DNA from: Pilatotrama ljubarskyi
Lineage: Eukaryota > Basidiomycota > Agaricomycetes > Polyporales > Polyporaceae
DNA length: 64,000 nucleotides
Assembly: GCA_022385805.1 (NCBI GenBank)
Contig: MU277674.1
Location: 621,251 to 685,250, forward strand
Direction: 5' to 3'
The translations under genes and the position numbers were made by a program. The notes under the pieces are model-generated. The model had not been told where the DNA came from. It saw only the letters and a list, made by a program, of their open reading frames with translations, and did no database searches. How positions within the stretch are numbered: the first letter of the stretch is position 1; the number at the start of each line of letters is the position of its first letter. Shown here piece by piece: positions 12,999-25,312 of this stretch.

Positions 12999-14173
12999 AT
13001 GGCCTCCATCGAAGAAGTCGACGCTCCCAAAAAGCAGGCCAAGCACAAGAGAGGTGAGTCTTCCTAGGGGACACGCTCGACGCGCATACATCGACCTCTC
13101 TTGCCACCAGGCCCGTCCCCGCTTGTCAAGTACTACCTCGTCCTGTACAACATCCTCTCTGCGCTCGGCTGGTCATATGTCCTCCTCTGCACGCTCGTGC
13201 ACCTCTTCGATCTCGACGGCGCGCATTCCACGTACAAAGAGCCCCTGCACGCATGGCTCGCGCGCATTCCGTACCTCCCTGCCGCGCGCAAGATCTTCGC
13301 CACCGGCATTGCGGCGCGCCTTGAGGCGAGTCTGCCCGTGTGGGCTGTCCCCGTATTCCGTCGTGCGGGGACCGCGTACGCGCGTGTTGGGAAGCAGACG
13401 GCGTTCGTGCAGAGCTGGGCGGCGCTGGAGGTGCTGCATGTGCTCCTCGGATGGGTGAGGAGCCCGCTCGTCACGACGTTGATCCAGGTCGGGAGTAGGC
13501 TGTACTTGGTGTGGGGTATCACATATCAGTTTCCTGAGGTGCGCTCTTAATTCTTCTCATACCGAAGCCCGCTGCGCATGTTGCACGGAACGGATCGCGC
13601 TGACGTTCAATGCACCGTGATATATAGACCCACACGAACCCGTTATATGCGTCCATGGTTCTTTCCTGGTCGCTCACCGAGGTTGTGCGGTACACCTTCT
13701 ACGCCTGCAATCTCCTCGGGTATGAGCCCGCCCCGCTCCTCTACCTGCGCTACACGCTCTTCTACATCCTCTACCCGACCGGTGCCTCCTCGGAAGCGCT
13801 CCTCATCTACGCCACGCTCCCGCACCCCGGTCTCGGCTTTTCCCACTCCTTCACGCCGAACGTGCTGTCGACACTGCACACCTACGTGCGCGAGGCGCTC
13901 TTTATCGCGTGGTGGCCTGGTAAGTGGGGCGCACTCATGTACAACCACCCGGCCGCGGGCTTCGCAGGCCGCGGCGACGGCGTGCGCTGGGTGCTGCTTG
14001 CGCTGAGCTTCGTTGTCAGGGCTGTATGTGATGTATACGCATATGATGAAGCAAAGGCGCAAGGTGCTCGGACCAACGGGTGGAGGCTCGGGGAGGACCC
14101 TTGGGGCCAAGCCCAAGTCTTTGTGATCTTTGGGGCCCTGGCAGGGTTCTTTTTGTACCTCGGGTACATGTAA
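12999..14173 (+). CDS. PHS1: Very-long-chain (3R)-3-hydroxyacyl-CoA dehydratase
   Basis: Endoplasmic-reticulum membrane enzyme that removes water from 3-hydroxyacyl-CoA in the very-long-chain fatty-acid elongation cycle. CDS = join(12999..13053, 13111..13538, 13628..14173), 342 aa. The protein starts MASIEEVDAPKKQAKHKRG and then has about six hydrophobic segments (for example KYYLVLYNILSALGW). The diagnostic PTPLA/HACD block WSLTEVVRYTFYACNLLGY is present in exon 3, including the Tyr and Glu expected in the active site, along with LRYTLFYILYPTG. A long insertion between the first segments (the IPYLPAARKIFATG region) and another near the C terminus make it larger than yeast Phs1 (217 aa). It converges on the aspartic protease gene with 150 nt between stops. 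Confidence 0.94.
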
Positions 14174-14323
14174 CTGGGAGAAGGAGAGGGATGCTTCTGC
14201 TTAGGTGCGTGTGGGCTACGTCTTGGGGGCGACATGGGCTGACCCGATCGAAGCAAAGTACATGAAAATCCGTAATGCCAGTGCTCTGTCCGCCGTAGTG
14301 TACACCTCCACGCCTGCTACTGC

Positions 14324-16292
14324 TCAACGATTGTTGATGCTTGGCGCAAGTCCGACTCTTCCTGAGTAGTCGAACACTGAGTACCCTGGTATTCTGTCAG
14401 CAAGACCCATGCGTGCTGCCCCAACAGGCGGACGGCAGAGATACTCACAAGACTTGAGAAACTCGTCTCCGACGATGGCTAGATCGGGAGGAAAGCCGTT
14501 GCCTAGCGCGAGGATCCCTCCCACGCAATCTCTAGGACAGCCGGACCGCGTTACAATGAATGGCACGCGAAACGGAACGAATGACGCACCCGGAGTCCTC
14601 GTCGGTTTTCCCGAGGTTGAAGTCAGAAGGATGGATGGCATATTGTTTTCCACTGAGGATAAGCGACACGGAGAGCGTGGTGTCGCAAGGGTAAGTGTAG
14701 AAACCTCGCGCCAAGGAGTCAGACAAGCCGCGTCGTGGGTGAGTCGAAGAACATACCTGCGCCGTATTGTACCGCAGATGCTGATCCCGGAATCTACAAA
14801 TGTCACCGTGATTAGCTTTTTGGATACCTCGCGCTGACGACATAGCGTACCAGGCCGTAAAAGTCGGAGGCAACGTCATCGGGTAGGTAGATCAACGAAG
14901 TCCCGGTGTCCACAGCCTGTCGAGGAATGTCAGACGCTGATCGGACGGAGTCGCTACATCGTAACCCTCACCGCCGTGAGATTCGCTGGAGGGGAGTCTG
15001 TGCCGTTCACCGACAGACCGTCCATAGCGATCGACCAGTACGTCTGTTAGTGCATGACAGTGAGCTAGTCAATCTTGCTTGGGCTTCCTGCCCGGCTTAC
15101 ACGCGATATGACAGGGTTCCAGATCACAGGGCCCATCGTTTTCGTCGCGTCGAAACATCCAAAGCACACCTGCGTTACGGAGGCTTCATCAGCGACGTCC
15201 GTGCTGGGCCCCAGGGCCATGCAGCCCATGCTCACCTCTGAACCCCTCTCCTTCCCTCTCGTCAAGTGCACCGAGAACACGCTCGCCGCGAGCTTCTTCT
15301 CCGCGAGCAGGTTTTCGAAGAACGTCGATTTACCCGACTGAGCGATGCTCCCGAACGCCAGGCCCAGCAGGCCGCTATTCGGCTCCTCATCCAAGTCGTC
15401 GGATACCTTGTGCACAGCACAGAATGTCTGCTTCGGCACAGTCGCTTGACCGACCGCAACACTGTCTACGGAAAGGGTGCCAGAGACCTGACCCGTTCCC
15501 TACATGAAGAACATTGTGAGCGAGTGCGAACGACGGGAGGTATGGCGTGTGGGTGCTCACGTAGGTGATCTTGCACTTTTGCTTCGACGCCGCGTACGTC
15601 GGGCTCGTACTCGTATCATATCCCGTGTTTTGACAGCCTTTGCAGTCGACAGGGACCCACAGGTCGGCAGATCCCGTGTCTATGTCTATTTGCAGGGCCA
15701 CCGGCTTCGCGCCGAAATTCATCGGGCCGTAGTACAGCACGTCGAGCGAACCGGAGATGAAGTCCGTCAGCGGCATCTGTGCCGTCCCGGGGCCTGCCGC
15801 GAAAGGGGGCACGCCGATGATGTCGGTAGCGCTCTCGCCTGGGTTGTCGCGAGTGTGCACGGTCGTGTTCGCTGAGGGTGATGGGGGCATGTCTGGTGCG
15901 GCCTCCGACGCGCTGAAGAGGCTGGGTGGATTAAACTTCGGATAGCCTCGCTCGGGGTGCGAGTCAGGATTGAGCCCGATGCCGGAGAGGAACTTGGCCG
16001 CGTTCGCGTACTTTGCCATCACACTCTTGAGCTCCTTGCTCTGTTCTCGGCGTCAGCCGTTTGAGCGCAACGAGCAATTACGCGGCGGAGGAGAACTCAC
16101 AGCGTTCGCAGGATTGAACAAGCCCACGTCGGTGATGTTGGTGACACTAGCCGTCACGTTCTTGTGAGAGCGCGACCACCTCGTATGGCTTGTTCCCGCG
16201 AGGAACGCGTCCACGGCTTCTCGGAGGGGCGAGGCATGCGCCGAGTGACCGAGAGCGAGCAGACATAGCTGAGCAATGAGCAGAGAGGACAT
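14324..16292 (-). CDS. Secreted pepsin-family (A1) aspartic protease
   Basis: Extracellular or vacuolar aspartic endopeptidase. The start at 16292 gives a clean signal peptide (MSSLLIAQLCLLALGHSAHA); an in-frame Met ten residues upstream (16322) is less fitting. An intron in the propeptide splices NPANA to SKELKSVMAKY. The two catalytic motifs are intact: DIDTGSADLWVP and AVDTGTSLIYLP. The flap-side motif NSGLLGLAFG, an ICG near the C terminus and the ending SWYSVFDYSGRVGLAP, restored by splicing an intron at about 14393-14451, all fit family A1. A propeptide of about 150 residues precedes the mature enzyme, longer than in pepsin. No GPI-anchor-like tail is visible. Several short introns exist in the C-terminal third; I have not fixed every border. 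Confidence 0.92.
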
Positions 16293-16891
16293 GATCAGGC
16301 ACCAGAAGGAATTGGTGTGCACCAGGCACTACAAGATGAGCTGGGGGAAGAGACGATCGTTCCGTGCTCGACAGGGGGCGGAAGGGCATCCAGGGGAGGC
16401 TGGCACAGCGGAGCTGGCGTTTCTTGGAGACCTGCCATTTTGGGCGAGGCGCGATCGTGATCGAAGCTGTGCTGCCCGCCAAAGTCGGCCACTCTAGTGC
16501 CACTCTTACTCGTTCCGCACGGCCGCAGGATGCGCGACGAAGAGCAGCGCTGCCATCTCCAAAATTTCCTGGGAGCCTTGGGTACGAGAAAGGCGCACGT
16601 TTGATCACCGTAGGTAACCGGTATTCTTCTCAGAGCTGATCGGCCTCACCGGCGTTCAGACTTCGTCACCTGCGGCGTCCAACGACACCACGGCGGACAG
16701 TCTGCACCCCAATCCGGAAGCGAACTCGAACACCATGTCAACCTCCTTCTCCCGACGTTCGACATGCGGGGCCCAGAGCGTCTCGCTGCTCTTATTTATC
16801 TCCTCTCTCCTCGCCGTCCTTCTCTACGTGCGCCCTCTCCTCCGTCACGCCGCCATCTCTCCACACAGGACCCTTCCTTATTCCGGCTACA
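16293..16891. promoter_or_regulatory. Divergent spacer between aspartic protease and GH16 glucanase
   Basis: About 600 nt between two divergently transcribed genes for secreted hydrolases, so it holds both promoters. The right 130 nt are pyrimidine-rich on the plus strand, as is common upstream of fungal starts. No clear TATA box or other named site was recognised. Confidence 0.5.
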
Positions 16892-18169
16892 ATGCGTACT
16901 GGAATTGCTGCTTTGTTTCTCGTGCCGCTCCTTATGCGTCCCATCAGCGCTCACTTTGTCCTGGCGGACGAATACATAGGCCGCGACTTCTTGCAGAGCT
17001 GGGCTTGGGAGACTGGCAACGATCCTACTCATGGTCGCGTTAACTACCTGTCCCAAGCTGACTCCATGAAGGAGAATTTGACCTACGGTTGGTCCTCTTA
17101 CGCAGATCCATCTCCGCTGCTGTTCTTAGGATGACGATCTTGACCACCCCCAGCGACGGACAACAAGTTCATCATGCGCGCCGACTCTCAAAACGTGGTG
17201 TCCCTGAACGCAAGAGGAAGAGACAGCGTCCGAATAAGCTCTCTCAAGGCATACGACGAAGCCGTCGTGATTCTCGACCTCCAGCACATGCCGGAGGGTT
17301 GCGGTACATGGCCAGCCTTCTGGTCGCTCAGCCAGCAAGGTCCATGGCCAAATGGAGGCGAGATTGACATAATCGAGGGTAGGTCTGGCATATCCCATAT
17401 CGGAGTCGTGCGTCTCACGACCCTGCGTGTCTTCCAGGGGTCAATCAAAATAGAGAGAATCTGGCGTCGCTGCACACAACCCCGCATTGCCAAATGCCCC
17501 CGCCGCGCCCGATGACTGGGTGCGCTCGTCTGCATCACAGTCACTCGGTATCAGTGCTGACAATGGAATCTAGGACTGCGACATCCACGAACTGTGACGC
17601 GTCCGTCAACTACAATCAGGGCTGCGGCGTCTCCTTCATCAAGCCCGCGTCCTACGGCTCCGACTTCAACCTCGCCGGCGGCGGCTACTTCGTCATGGTC
17701 CGCTCCAAAACTGACGGTGTGCGCATCTGGTTCTGGTCCCGCTACGATCCCGCAGTGCCGCCGGAGGTCCGGAGTCCGCCCTATCCCGTCCTGTTTGGAA
17801 CGCAGAGTATCTATCCCAACGCGTACTGGGGTGAGCCCGAAGCGACGTTCCCACTCAGCGATCAGTGTGACTACGAGAGCCATTTCGATGCGCACTCGTT
17901 CGTGTTCGATCTCACGTTCTGTGTAAGTCTTTCTTCTGTGCACTCAGAGGTTGAGTGTTCACGGTGATGTTGCAGGGTGACTGGGCCGGTTCAGACTACC
18001 CGAACTCCGGATGTCCAGGGACATGTGATGACTGTGCGTGCTCCTCTGCAAGGCTTCCATCATTCGTAGAGCTGACCCTTCGTCCAACGCAGACGTAATG
18101 AACAACCCGCAAGCATTCAGCAACGCCTACTGGGAAATCAACTCGCTCCGAATCTATACTCCCCAGTGA
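16892..18169 (+). CDS. GH16 endo-beta-1,3(4)-glucanase-like secreted enzyme
   Basis: Predicted extracellular glycoside hydrolase of family 16 (laminarinase or mixed-linkage glucanase type), for cell-wall or plant glucan cleavage. A signal peptide [20 protein letters not shown] is followed by the mature start [14 protein letters not shown]. The catalytic motif E-I-D-I-I-E is present in [12 protein letters not shown], with [13 protein letters not shown] just before, typical of fungal GH16 laminarinases. Further matches are [10 protein letters not shown], the [14 protein letters not shown] segment and the C-terminal Cys-containing [17 protein letters not shown]. The gene has several introns: after LTY (about 17092-17152), after IIEG (about 17380-17437), at about 17515-17573, 17920-17975, and one near 18033-18092. 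Stop at 18167-18169. No carbohydrate-binding module or GPI tail is seen. Confidence 0.92.
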
Positions 18170-18784
18170 ACGTAGAGTAGCTCCTTCTCGCTAGAGGTCC
18201 GAAGACTCGAGTGGCTTACTTGTGTCTTTCCAAGTGCATATCCGGATCGTCTACTGAGCGCACTGAGTGCGCGCAGGAGGATTAATCGCAATAAGTCTGT
18301 CCTCCTCGTGTGAGATAGTGCCCCTCGCACAACCACCGAGCGCATCGATGATGGTTCGGCTCGCATAAGCAACGAGAGCCACTTATCCGTTACTCCTGAG
18401 CTGGTCGGATGGACCACGGTCTTGAACATGTCGCAAAAACGCTCGAGGACACGCCACACACATGAGGAGAACTGTTGCCCGTACAGAATGTAGTCCGGAG
18501 GAACCTGTGGATCCGCGTTCTGTCCTCCATCTTTTAACTTCTCGGGCCGTGCATCCAATGCATCCTAGGCAAAAATATGCGAGTACTTCACGGGCAAACG
18601 CGGTGACCGACCGCAGCCACGATCAGTCGTGACTTGATACAAACTACCAAGTACGAGATCGACTACTATGTGACGTGCCTTTGCAATCGCAGCGATTTAC
18701 AGTCGCTCCCAGGCTCGTGAGCGAGCCTCTAGGTCAACGAAAGCCAGACGTTCCTTCTTTACACCCCCTCTCCGCAAAAGGATA
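18170..18784. other. Convergent intergenic region
   Basis: Between the stops of the GH16 gene (plus) and the membrane protein gene (minus). One minus-strand open frame of 134 codons (18154-18558) overlaps it but has no recognisable domain and no splice support; I regard it as chance. Nothing else seen. Confidence 0.5.
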
Positions 18785-20702
18785 TCAGCACGCCTGCTCA
18801 CTCTCCTCTCCTGTGTCACGATATTCTCCCAGATCAGTAGTCTCAACCGTATCGCTAGGCTGATCCCTGCGTCGGCGCTTCGATTTCGGTGGGCGAGGCG
18901 GCGGGATGTCATCCAGCAAGACTTCCGTCTCCTCAGTAACCTGAATCTGTGTAACGATAGTTCAAGTCAACACCTTCTCTCACCCCATACCGTGTCGCGG
19001 CATTGCTCACCTGGACCTGGCTGTCGTTCAGATGCTGCCGCAAACTCTGGTTGCTCCGCTTGAGCATCGAGGCGTACGCGCGAATCGGCTGAGACAGCAC
19101 GGAGGAGCCCGGGGCACGCTCGAACATGCCCTCCACGACCGCCCCATCCTTCTCCTTCTCCGTCACCAGCTCACCACTGGCAAGTTCCACGTCCGCGTCC
19201 GAGTGCAGTGGTGCGTGCACCTGTCGTCCGTGGAACAACCGGGAGAGCCTACTGATGCGATTCTGGAAGGAAGGCTGCGGGGGTTCGCTGCGTGCACGGC
19301 GTCGCTTGAAGGATAAATCAACGCGGCCCGTATCGGCAGATACGCGGCTGCAGTCGATGATGTTGTCTTCCAGCCCTTTGGACGCGCTGTCGCGCGACTC
19401 GTGCGACGTCCCGCCCTGGCCATGGCGGCCGGACGTCACCCAGCAGAGTACCGCTGCGTTGACGATTACCTGCAGGTGAGAGCGTGAGCATATGTACATG
19501 TAAGGAGTAAACGGGAGAGTAGCTCACGTCTGTGCCGCAGGAGGCTAAACAGACCCACGCTAACTGCTTGCCATGCATAATGGTGAGTACGAGAATATTG
19601 ATGCACGATGTGGTCAAGGCCACCGCCGCCGCCCTATATGTTCATTGTCAGAAACGGCTGAGGTCCATCGTATGACGCGCGAGCGTACCAAAGCGTTCGG
19701 ATTGCAACGCGGCGTATCCGCGGCGCGCTGAACTTCTGATGGAAGAGAGGCCAGACGAAGAGCGATGTGAGGACGACATTGACGAAGCTGAAGAATATGG
19801 TTCAGTCTAGTTCATCCTCGATGACACAAAGGGAGACATACAGGTCGTATATCAGGAGCGTCAGGGATGCTGGTCGTGTAAGACCGATCACGCACGAGCC
19901 ATCCTCACGGAAATACGATATGCGTCCTGGATTCAGAAGGGTTAGCCCTGTGGCACGAGGGGTCAAGTGAAATGCTCACCAAGGATGAGGAAAATTGCAA
20001 CCCCGATGTATATCGAGACGACTGCAAGACATGCCAAGTACACCGGGGAACGTAGCCTCTTCTTCCGCGCGGCTCCGCTCCACACAACGTACACTTTCTC
20101 GACTGCATACATCTTATTAGACCTATGTCATGCCAGGCCGAGGCACGGTACGTGACATACCAAGGAAGAGGTAGATGAGAACCTTCGAAGTTGCGTAGAA
20201 GGCAATGCAGTTCAGGATGCCTAGCTGGCACACGGTCGCGCTAAGCTCCATCCCCGTCCCATTGACCAGCAAGCCCGCTACAAACCGCGTCAGAGCGTGG
20301 ACAAGAAGACTGGTATGCGATGATGCGCTTACTTGAAAACAGAAATAGCCATCTGTGTCGCATGCGGATGCATCTGTCAATAAGGGCACGGAGGGATGGG
20401 GGTAGTCACATACGAGTCAACCACAGTCAAGATGACTAGCAACCGAGGCCAGCTAATGCGCGAGAGGCCCTGGAATGACGATATGTCCGCCCAGGTGATC
20501 TTCTTCGCCAGGAGGAAGGAGAGCGTCGACACGCCTAGCAACCACCACAAGTTTTAACTCTCTGCTAGATATCCACCATATGAAGGGAGAGGCTGAGCTT
20601 ACCAAAGAGATGGATGACGGCGCTCAGGACCTCCATCCCGACGCTTGGGAAGCGCATCGCATGCGAGTGCGTCGGCGTGTGGCTCGTGGTAGTTGTCGAC
20701 AT
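18785..20702 (-). CDS. Multi-spanning membrane protein, uncharacterised fungal family
   Basis: Starts at 20702 with MSTTTTSHTPTHSHAMRFPS, a short polar extracellular or cytosolic N terminus, followed by about seven hydrophobic segments spread over many small exons. They include VSTLSFLLAKKITW, LSATVCQLGILNCIAFYATS, LVYLFLG-type and YLACLAVVSIYIGVAIFLIL segments, SFVNVVLTSLFVWPLFHQ, and CINILVLTIMHGKQLAWVCL before CGTD. A segment EDGSCVIGLTRPASLTLLIYD is a strong family-like block that I believe recurs in Agaricomycete membrane proteins, but I know no function. After the last span comes a long soluble, charged C-terminal tail (about 18.8-19.4 kb), ending in a basic KSKRRRR and an acidic EEESEQAC-like end. 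Topology resembles a 7TM receptor or channel-like protein; no GPCR motif is claimed. Confidence 0.75.
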
Positions 20703-21255
20703 CTTGCGTAATCTCGCTCGCTGGCAGCAGGACGCAGTCAAGCGGGGAGGAAGGTGAAGGGGGGCGAAGCACTCCCCTGGCTAGCGGGAAGACCTACATA
20801 TGCCTCACTCTAGACCGACACTCGCCCGGATATCGCCACCCACACCCTTTCGGGGGCCGGAGGCAGATTATCCAGCTACCCGCGCATGAGACGTGCGCAT
20901 CCGAGTAGAGAGCAGGCGCGTCCAGGGACGATCTGGGGGTTCGCGCGGAGCCATTGCAGGCGGGAATCGTATTGAGTTGCTATATGCGGCGTATCCGCCG
21001 CCAGGGCCTCGGAGGGCCCACAAGCGTACCTGCGAGAGGGCAATGAGCGCATAGACAGTAATGATCGGGCCTGTCCGGGATGAGCGGAATCAGTGGTGGG
21101 GTGAGCGTTGAACGTTGAGCCTTATGCGCTCGGGATATCTGCTGCGCGCGAAGAATGGAGAGTTGACAGCAGGTTTTTTCGACGGCCTCTTACCCATCTC
21201 GGTCTAGGTGATAATAATCTGGGAGACACACCGCACATAGTCAGAAAAATCGCCA
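20703..21255. other. Intergenic region
   Basis: Between the start of the membrane-protein gene and the stop of KTI12, both on the minus strand. It should contain the membrane-protein promoter and the KTI12 3' UTR. No coding or repeat signal recognised. Confidence 0.5.
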
Positions 21256-22383
21256 TTACGGCTTCAGATTCCCCTCGATATACAGCGCGAACTTCTCCGC
21301 GACACTCTCTTCGCTCCAGTCCACCGCGCCCTTCTCCGTCGTGCCGAGCGTGATCGCCTTCTTGTGCACGGTCACGAACTGCCGCTTCAGCCGCTGCAGC
21401 TCCGACAGCGTCACGTTGCGCGGTGGCAGGTTCACCCGTGGCTTCTTCGTCGCCGTCGGTGAGAGGGAAAGGGTGACGGGCCCGCCGAGCCCGCTCGAGG
21501 CGGACTGCTCGGCCATGATGGCGGCGACCATGGCGGTGGTGGTGTGTTCGAGTGTGCGGAGAGCGTCGGTGGGGGCTTTCGGTACCTGGATGAGACGGGA
21601 AAGAGGTGTCACTGGAGGTTCCTTGTGGATAGGTGGGGGCTAGGCAAGGCGTACGGCTTGGGTGCCTGCGTTGGGCGGCTTGACGGTCCCCTCTGTGATG
21701 GCTTTCCAGATATCGTCTATGGGCACGTCTTCGTCCGCCCAGGGCACCGTAAAGAGCGGGGAGTCCCAGCGAACCATCGATGACGGCTCTTCATAGCGCA
21801 TCAACAGGTTTTCGAGGCTACGGGAGGTCAGGATGGCCGAGAGCACAAATGGGCGGGACTCACGTTTCTGGCGCATATGCCCGGCCGTCCTCTCGTGATG
21901 CGTTCCACTCCTTGCATTGCTCCTGCGTCGCCACAACGAAGACCTACTTCGCTCGTTTCTCGCACCCTCGGCTTCTGCGGCGCAAACGATCAGAACTACT
22001 CACTGTGCAGACTCGCAACTTGTGTTCTCTCGCGGCACAGTACATCTGATACCGGAACCCTTTGATGTAATTCATTGAGTCCACTATGAGGATGGTGTCC
22101 TGGGCCATCTGCCGCTGCACGGCGGTGAACAGGGCTGCCCTCGCTGGCTTCTCCGCTCGTCCATCTGCGGTGCGTCAGAACCAGACTGCCCACGCAAAAT
22201 TCCACCCTCACCGTTGTAGACACTCCTAGGGATATTCAAGCTGTCGTCCGAGACCACAACAACTTTCAGCTGCGGGCCCTCGTACGAAGGATCCTGGAGA
22301 CGACATTCCAAATGCGCTCGGAGTTGCTCTACACGACGCGTCTTTCCAGAACACGGATAGCCAGAAATTGTGATGAAAGCCAT
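21256..22383 (-). CDS. KTI12: KTI12, P-loop partner of Elongator (tRNA wobble-uridine modification)
   Basis: Kti12 is a P-loop ATPase that works with the Elongator complex in 5-carboxymethyl modification of tRNA wobble uridine. The start at 22383 gives MAFITISGYPCSGKT, where G-x-P-x-S-G-K-T is the Walker A of this family. The protein continues VVVSDDSLNIPRSVYN, then across an intron DGRAEKPARAALFTAVQRQM, TILIVDSMNYIKGFRYQMYC (the hallmark D-S-x-N-Y-I-K-G-x-R-Y-x-x-Y/F-C) and VFVVATQEQCKEWN. Downstream are LMRYEEPSSMVRWDSPLFTV and a C-terminal helical region ending near EGNLKP. About five exons. The length (roughly 310 aa) fits. It is transcribed away from phosphatase copy B across an 850 nt gap. 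Confidence 0.95.
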
Positions 22384-23236
22384 GTTCACTCGAGCAAGCT
22401 CGACGGGTCTCAGACAGCAGACGAGGAAGACGAGCGGAGAAAGCAAGATGTATTGATCGCATTATAGGCTACGCTACGATAATGGATCCCTCAGACCAAA
22501 TAGGTCTTCACTGGGAAGGGGGTTGCCAAAAATTGCTGAAGGCCGAAGCCAACAGACGTGTTCGGATGTGTAATTTGCAATCAGCAAAAGACTGTGCCTC
22601 GGTAAAGACCTCACTGGCGACAGTACGTGCCCGAGCACAAGAATGGGGAATCACTTCGCGCAGACACGCTTTATATACTGCGAGCCTAGCGCGCACGGAC
22701 CATGCCTCACGACAGCCGAGTCTGCGGGTGTTTGTCCTCTTTGGCCACTGCAATAATTGCGCTCGTTCACGTTGTCAAAGGAGGCGCATTTCAGGCATGT
22801 ACGCTGGAGAGTTGAGAACAACTCGTTGTTTGCGCTGGAAGATACTTGCGATCGGGACCACTGGAGGATGGCTTTGGGCGCTTCGACGCTGGCGAATTCG
22901 AAGAGTCCTTCCCGACGCTCTCCTCCGGTTACAGAGGTCCCTGAATATCGAAATGCACGCACAGACGTCGCTAATCTCCGAATACATGAGATGCTGTTCA
23001 GTGCCTCGGCCGCATGTTACACAGCAATGAGGTTTGAGTGTGCGTTGCAAAAGGAAGCGGACCACGAGCTCGAGCTCGCCCGCGGCACTATTGCATAGAC
23101 GCCCATATTGAGGCGCCGAGTCTACTGCTTGCGAGCGAGATCAGCACTTTCGTACAGTACAAGTCTCCCCACGTCCTCCTTCCGCTCGTCCTCTTCCCCT
23201 CTTTTCTCCTCGCCGCGCACCTGAGCAAGTGAGGCC
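22384..23236. promoter_or_regulatory. Divergent spacer KTI12 / phosphatase copy B
   Basis: An 850 nt gap between two divergent genes. It contains unexplained open frames (for example a plus-strand one, 22757-23098, ending ECALQKEADHELELARG; and an opposite one with the pair TCLKC). None has a start, splice pattern or family that I can defend. The last 100 nt are pyrimidine-rich, typical of a fungal core promoter upstream of the ATG at 23237. Confidence 0.4.
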
Positions 23237-25312
23237 ATGGTCGACCCCGCCTCCTCACGCTCTTCTGTCAACGGCCAGGTGCGTATCTCCCACAACTCCG
23301 CCCCAGAAGCGCGGTCATACAGATCAAGCAACTCACCGACGATCTTTCATATCTCCAACCCGCGAAGGCGTCAGAAGCAGGCTTGGGCTCAAATGACGAG
23401 TCGACGCACCAGCACGGCGAACGCGACCGGGCGGGGAAGTCGCCCACGCGTTCCTCCTCCGCCGAAGCCCTCGCAGGCGACGCGAGCGGTGCGACATCCG
23501 CCGGTCTCGTTCCCTCTCCTCCCCTGCACTCCCTACCTGCCGAGCTCGGGCCCCCGGCAGCGGACGGTCATTCAGTCACGAGCGACACCCACAGCACCGG
23601 GCAGGACCCGTCCTCCTCTCACCACACTCAATCTGATCTCACCACCGCTGCGGACTCCCTCCCGACCATGTCCGCCACTGCGATCTCCATCGCGTCCCCG
23701 CCAGAGAAGCCGCCCGGCCAGGGCTCGTCCCTCAACAAGCTCGCAGAGAAGGACCAGGAGAAGGACTCGAGCGTCATAGCGTTCGCCGCCCCGGTGGGGA
23801 AGCGGCGGCGAGATGGGCAGTCGGTTTCTGAAGGTGTCTTGACATCCTCGAGCCTGACGGAGCTTCCCTCGTTACCAGAGGATTCCAAGGCGCCGTCCAA
23901 GCGCGCGAAGAGGTCGTTTCTCTCGAGGTTCACGCTCCTTTGCAAGTCGTGCATACAGACGCGCGAGGCGCACCCCATCGACCTCGACGAGGGCGTGTCG
24001 TCGCAGGTCATTGATTCCGAGAAGCAGACGCTCAAAGAGACAGATACCGCCCAGCATGGGACGCGCGAATCCTCGACCACGACTTCAGGTACGCATACAG
24101 CCTTCCCCGCCTCGTCATCGAAATCACTGAGAACAGCACCAGCGAATTTGCCTGTTCTCCAAGCGCTGAACATACCCCCTCTACCATCGGTTGCAGACGC
24201 CGACATCATCGTGCCGCCAACACCGACGAAGCAGCTCCTCCCCTTATCAGAGACGGACGGGCTGACGTCGGGCGCGGTGCAGCCGCCCGGGTCCACAGGT
24301 GAGAACCTGACTCACTCCGTCCTGCACCCACATAGGCCAGCCCGCGACTCGGGCTCGGGCGGGGAGGAGTCTGACAGCTCGTTCACGGACGAGGGACACT
24401 TTCACGAGCTCATCACTGTCGACGAGGTCGAGGACGAGGAGCAGCGGCTGATCCGCCTCGGGGGCACCGGGATTCCTACCGGACCTGTAAGTGCGCTTCG
24501 CCAGCCGTCTTCCGTGTTCCGCTTAATCTCCCTTAATTGAATGACTTCGTTCCGGGGTTCCTTCTGTAGGATGGTCAGCCGAAGCCTCTATTACCGCCTG
24601 TCGCACCGGAGCACGCAGGACGGAAATGTTTGGTGCTGGACTTGGACGAGACTCTGGTCCACAGTAGTCTCAGAGTATGTGCCGACCTTCTCACTCGTCG
24701 CGCCGTCCGCTAATAATGGCCACGTGCAGCCCGTCAACTCCCCTGACTATATCGTGCCCGTCGAGATCGAGTCATATTGGCACAATTTCTACGTGCTGAA
24801 ACGGCCCGGCGTGGACGAGTTCCTGAAGCGCATGGGCGAGATCTACGAGGTCGTAGTATTCACTGCTAGCTTAGCCAAGGTGCGCAGATATGCGGTCGCA
24901 TGCTTCCTTCCTCCTCCAATGACTCTTTTCTTATGGCTATATGCGCTCCTCTACAGTATGCCGACCCGGTACTCGATAGGCTTGATCCCTACAAGTCAGT
25001 AGCCCATAGACTATTCCGGGAAAGTTGTTACAACCACAGAGGAAATTACGTGAAGGTAGCCGACTCGCGATCTCGTTCACGTCCTCAGCTCACCTCTTGC
25101 AGGACCTCTCACAATTAGGCCGCCCCGTCAAGGACACGATCATCCTCGACAACTCGCCCGCGTCGTACATCTTCCATCCGCACAACGCGGTGCCCGTCTC
25201 GTCGTGGTTCAACGACCCGCACGATACGGAGCTCATGGACCTCTGTCCGTTCCTGAGCGACCTCGTGCACGTTGACGACGTCCGCGGTATCCTCAACTCT
25301 TCGGCAGTATAG
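23237..25312 (+). CDS. SCP/Psr1-like HAD phosphatase, copy B
   Basis: Paralog of the gene at 8329-10283, in the opposite orientation. CDS = join(23237..23278, 23323..24486, 24570..24674, 24730..24879, 24957..25055, 25103..25312), 589 aa. The five introns fall at the same places as in copy A, all phase 0, and exons 3, 4 and 5 have identical lengths (105, 150 and 99 nt). The catalytic [10 protein letters not shown] motif is intact, with [48 protein letters not shown] and [20 protein letters not shown]. The disordered N-terminal half is divergent except for islands such as [18 protein letters not shown] and [13 protein letters not shown]. The corresponding intron after HSSLR uses a normal GT donor. 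Likely a membrane-associated stress phosphatase; substrate unknown. Confidence 0.93.

Noticed and set aside
18154..18558. 134-codon minus-strand frame downstream of GH16
   Set aside because: Overlaps the GH16 stop, has no features and lies in a convergent 3' flank.
22482..23030. 182-codon plus-strand frame between KTI12 and phosphatase copy B
   Set aside because: Rich in Arg and Cys with no motif; other frames in the same stretch are equally open.
24301..24337. GTGAGAACC...CATAG in phosphatase copy B as an additional intron
   Set aside because: It is 37 nt, not a multiple of three; removing it breaks the frame, whereas the unspliced reading continues into the acidic segment conserved with copy A.
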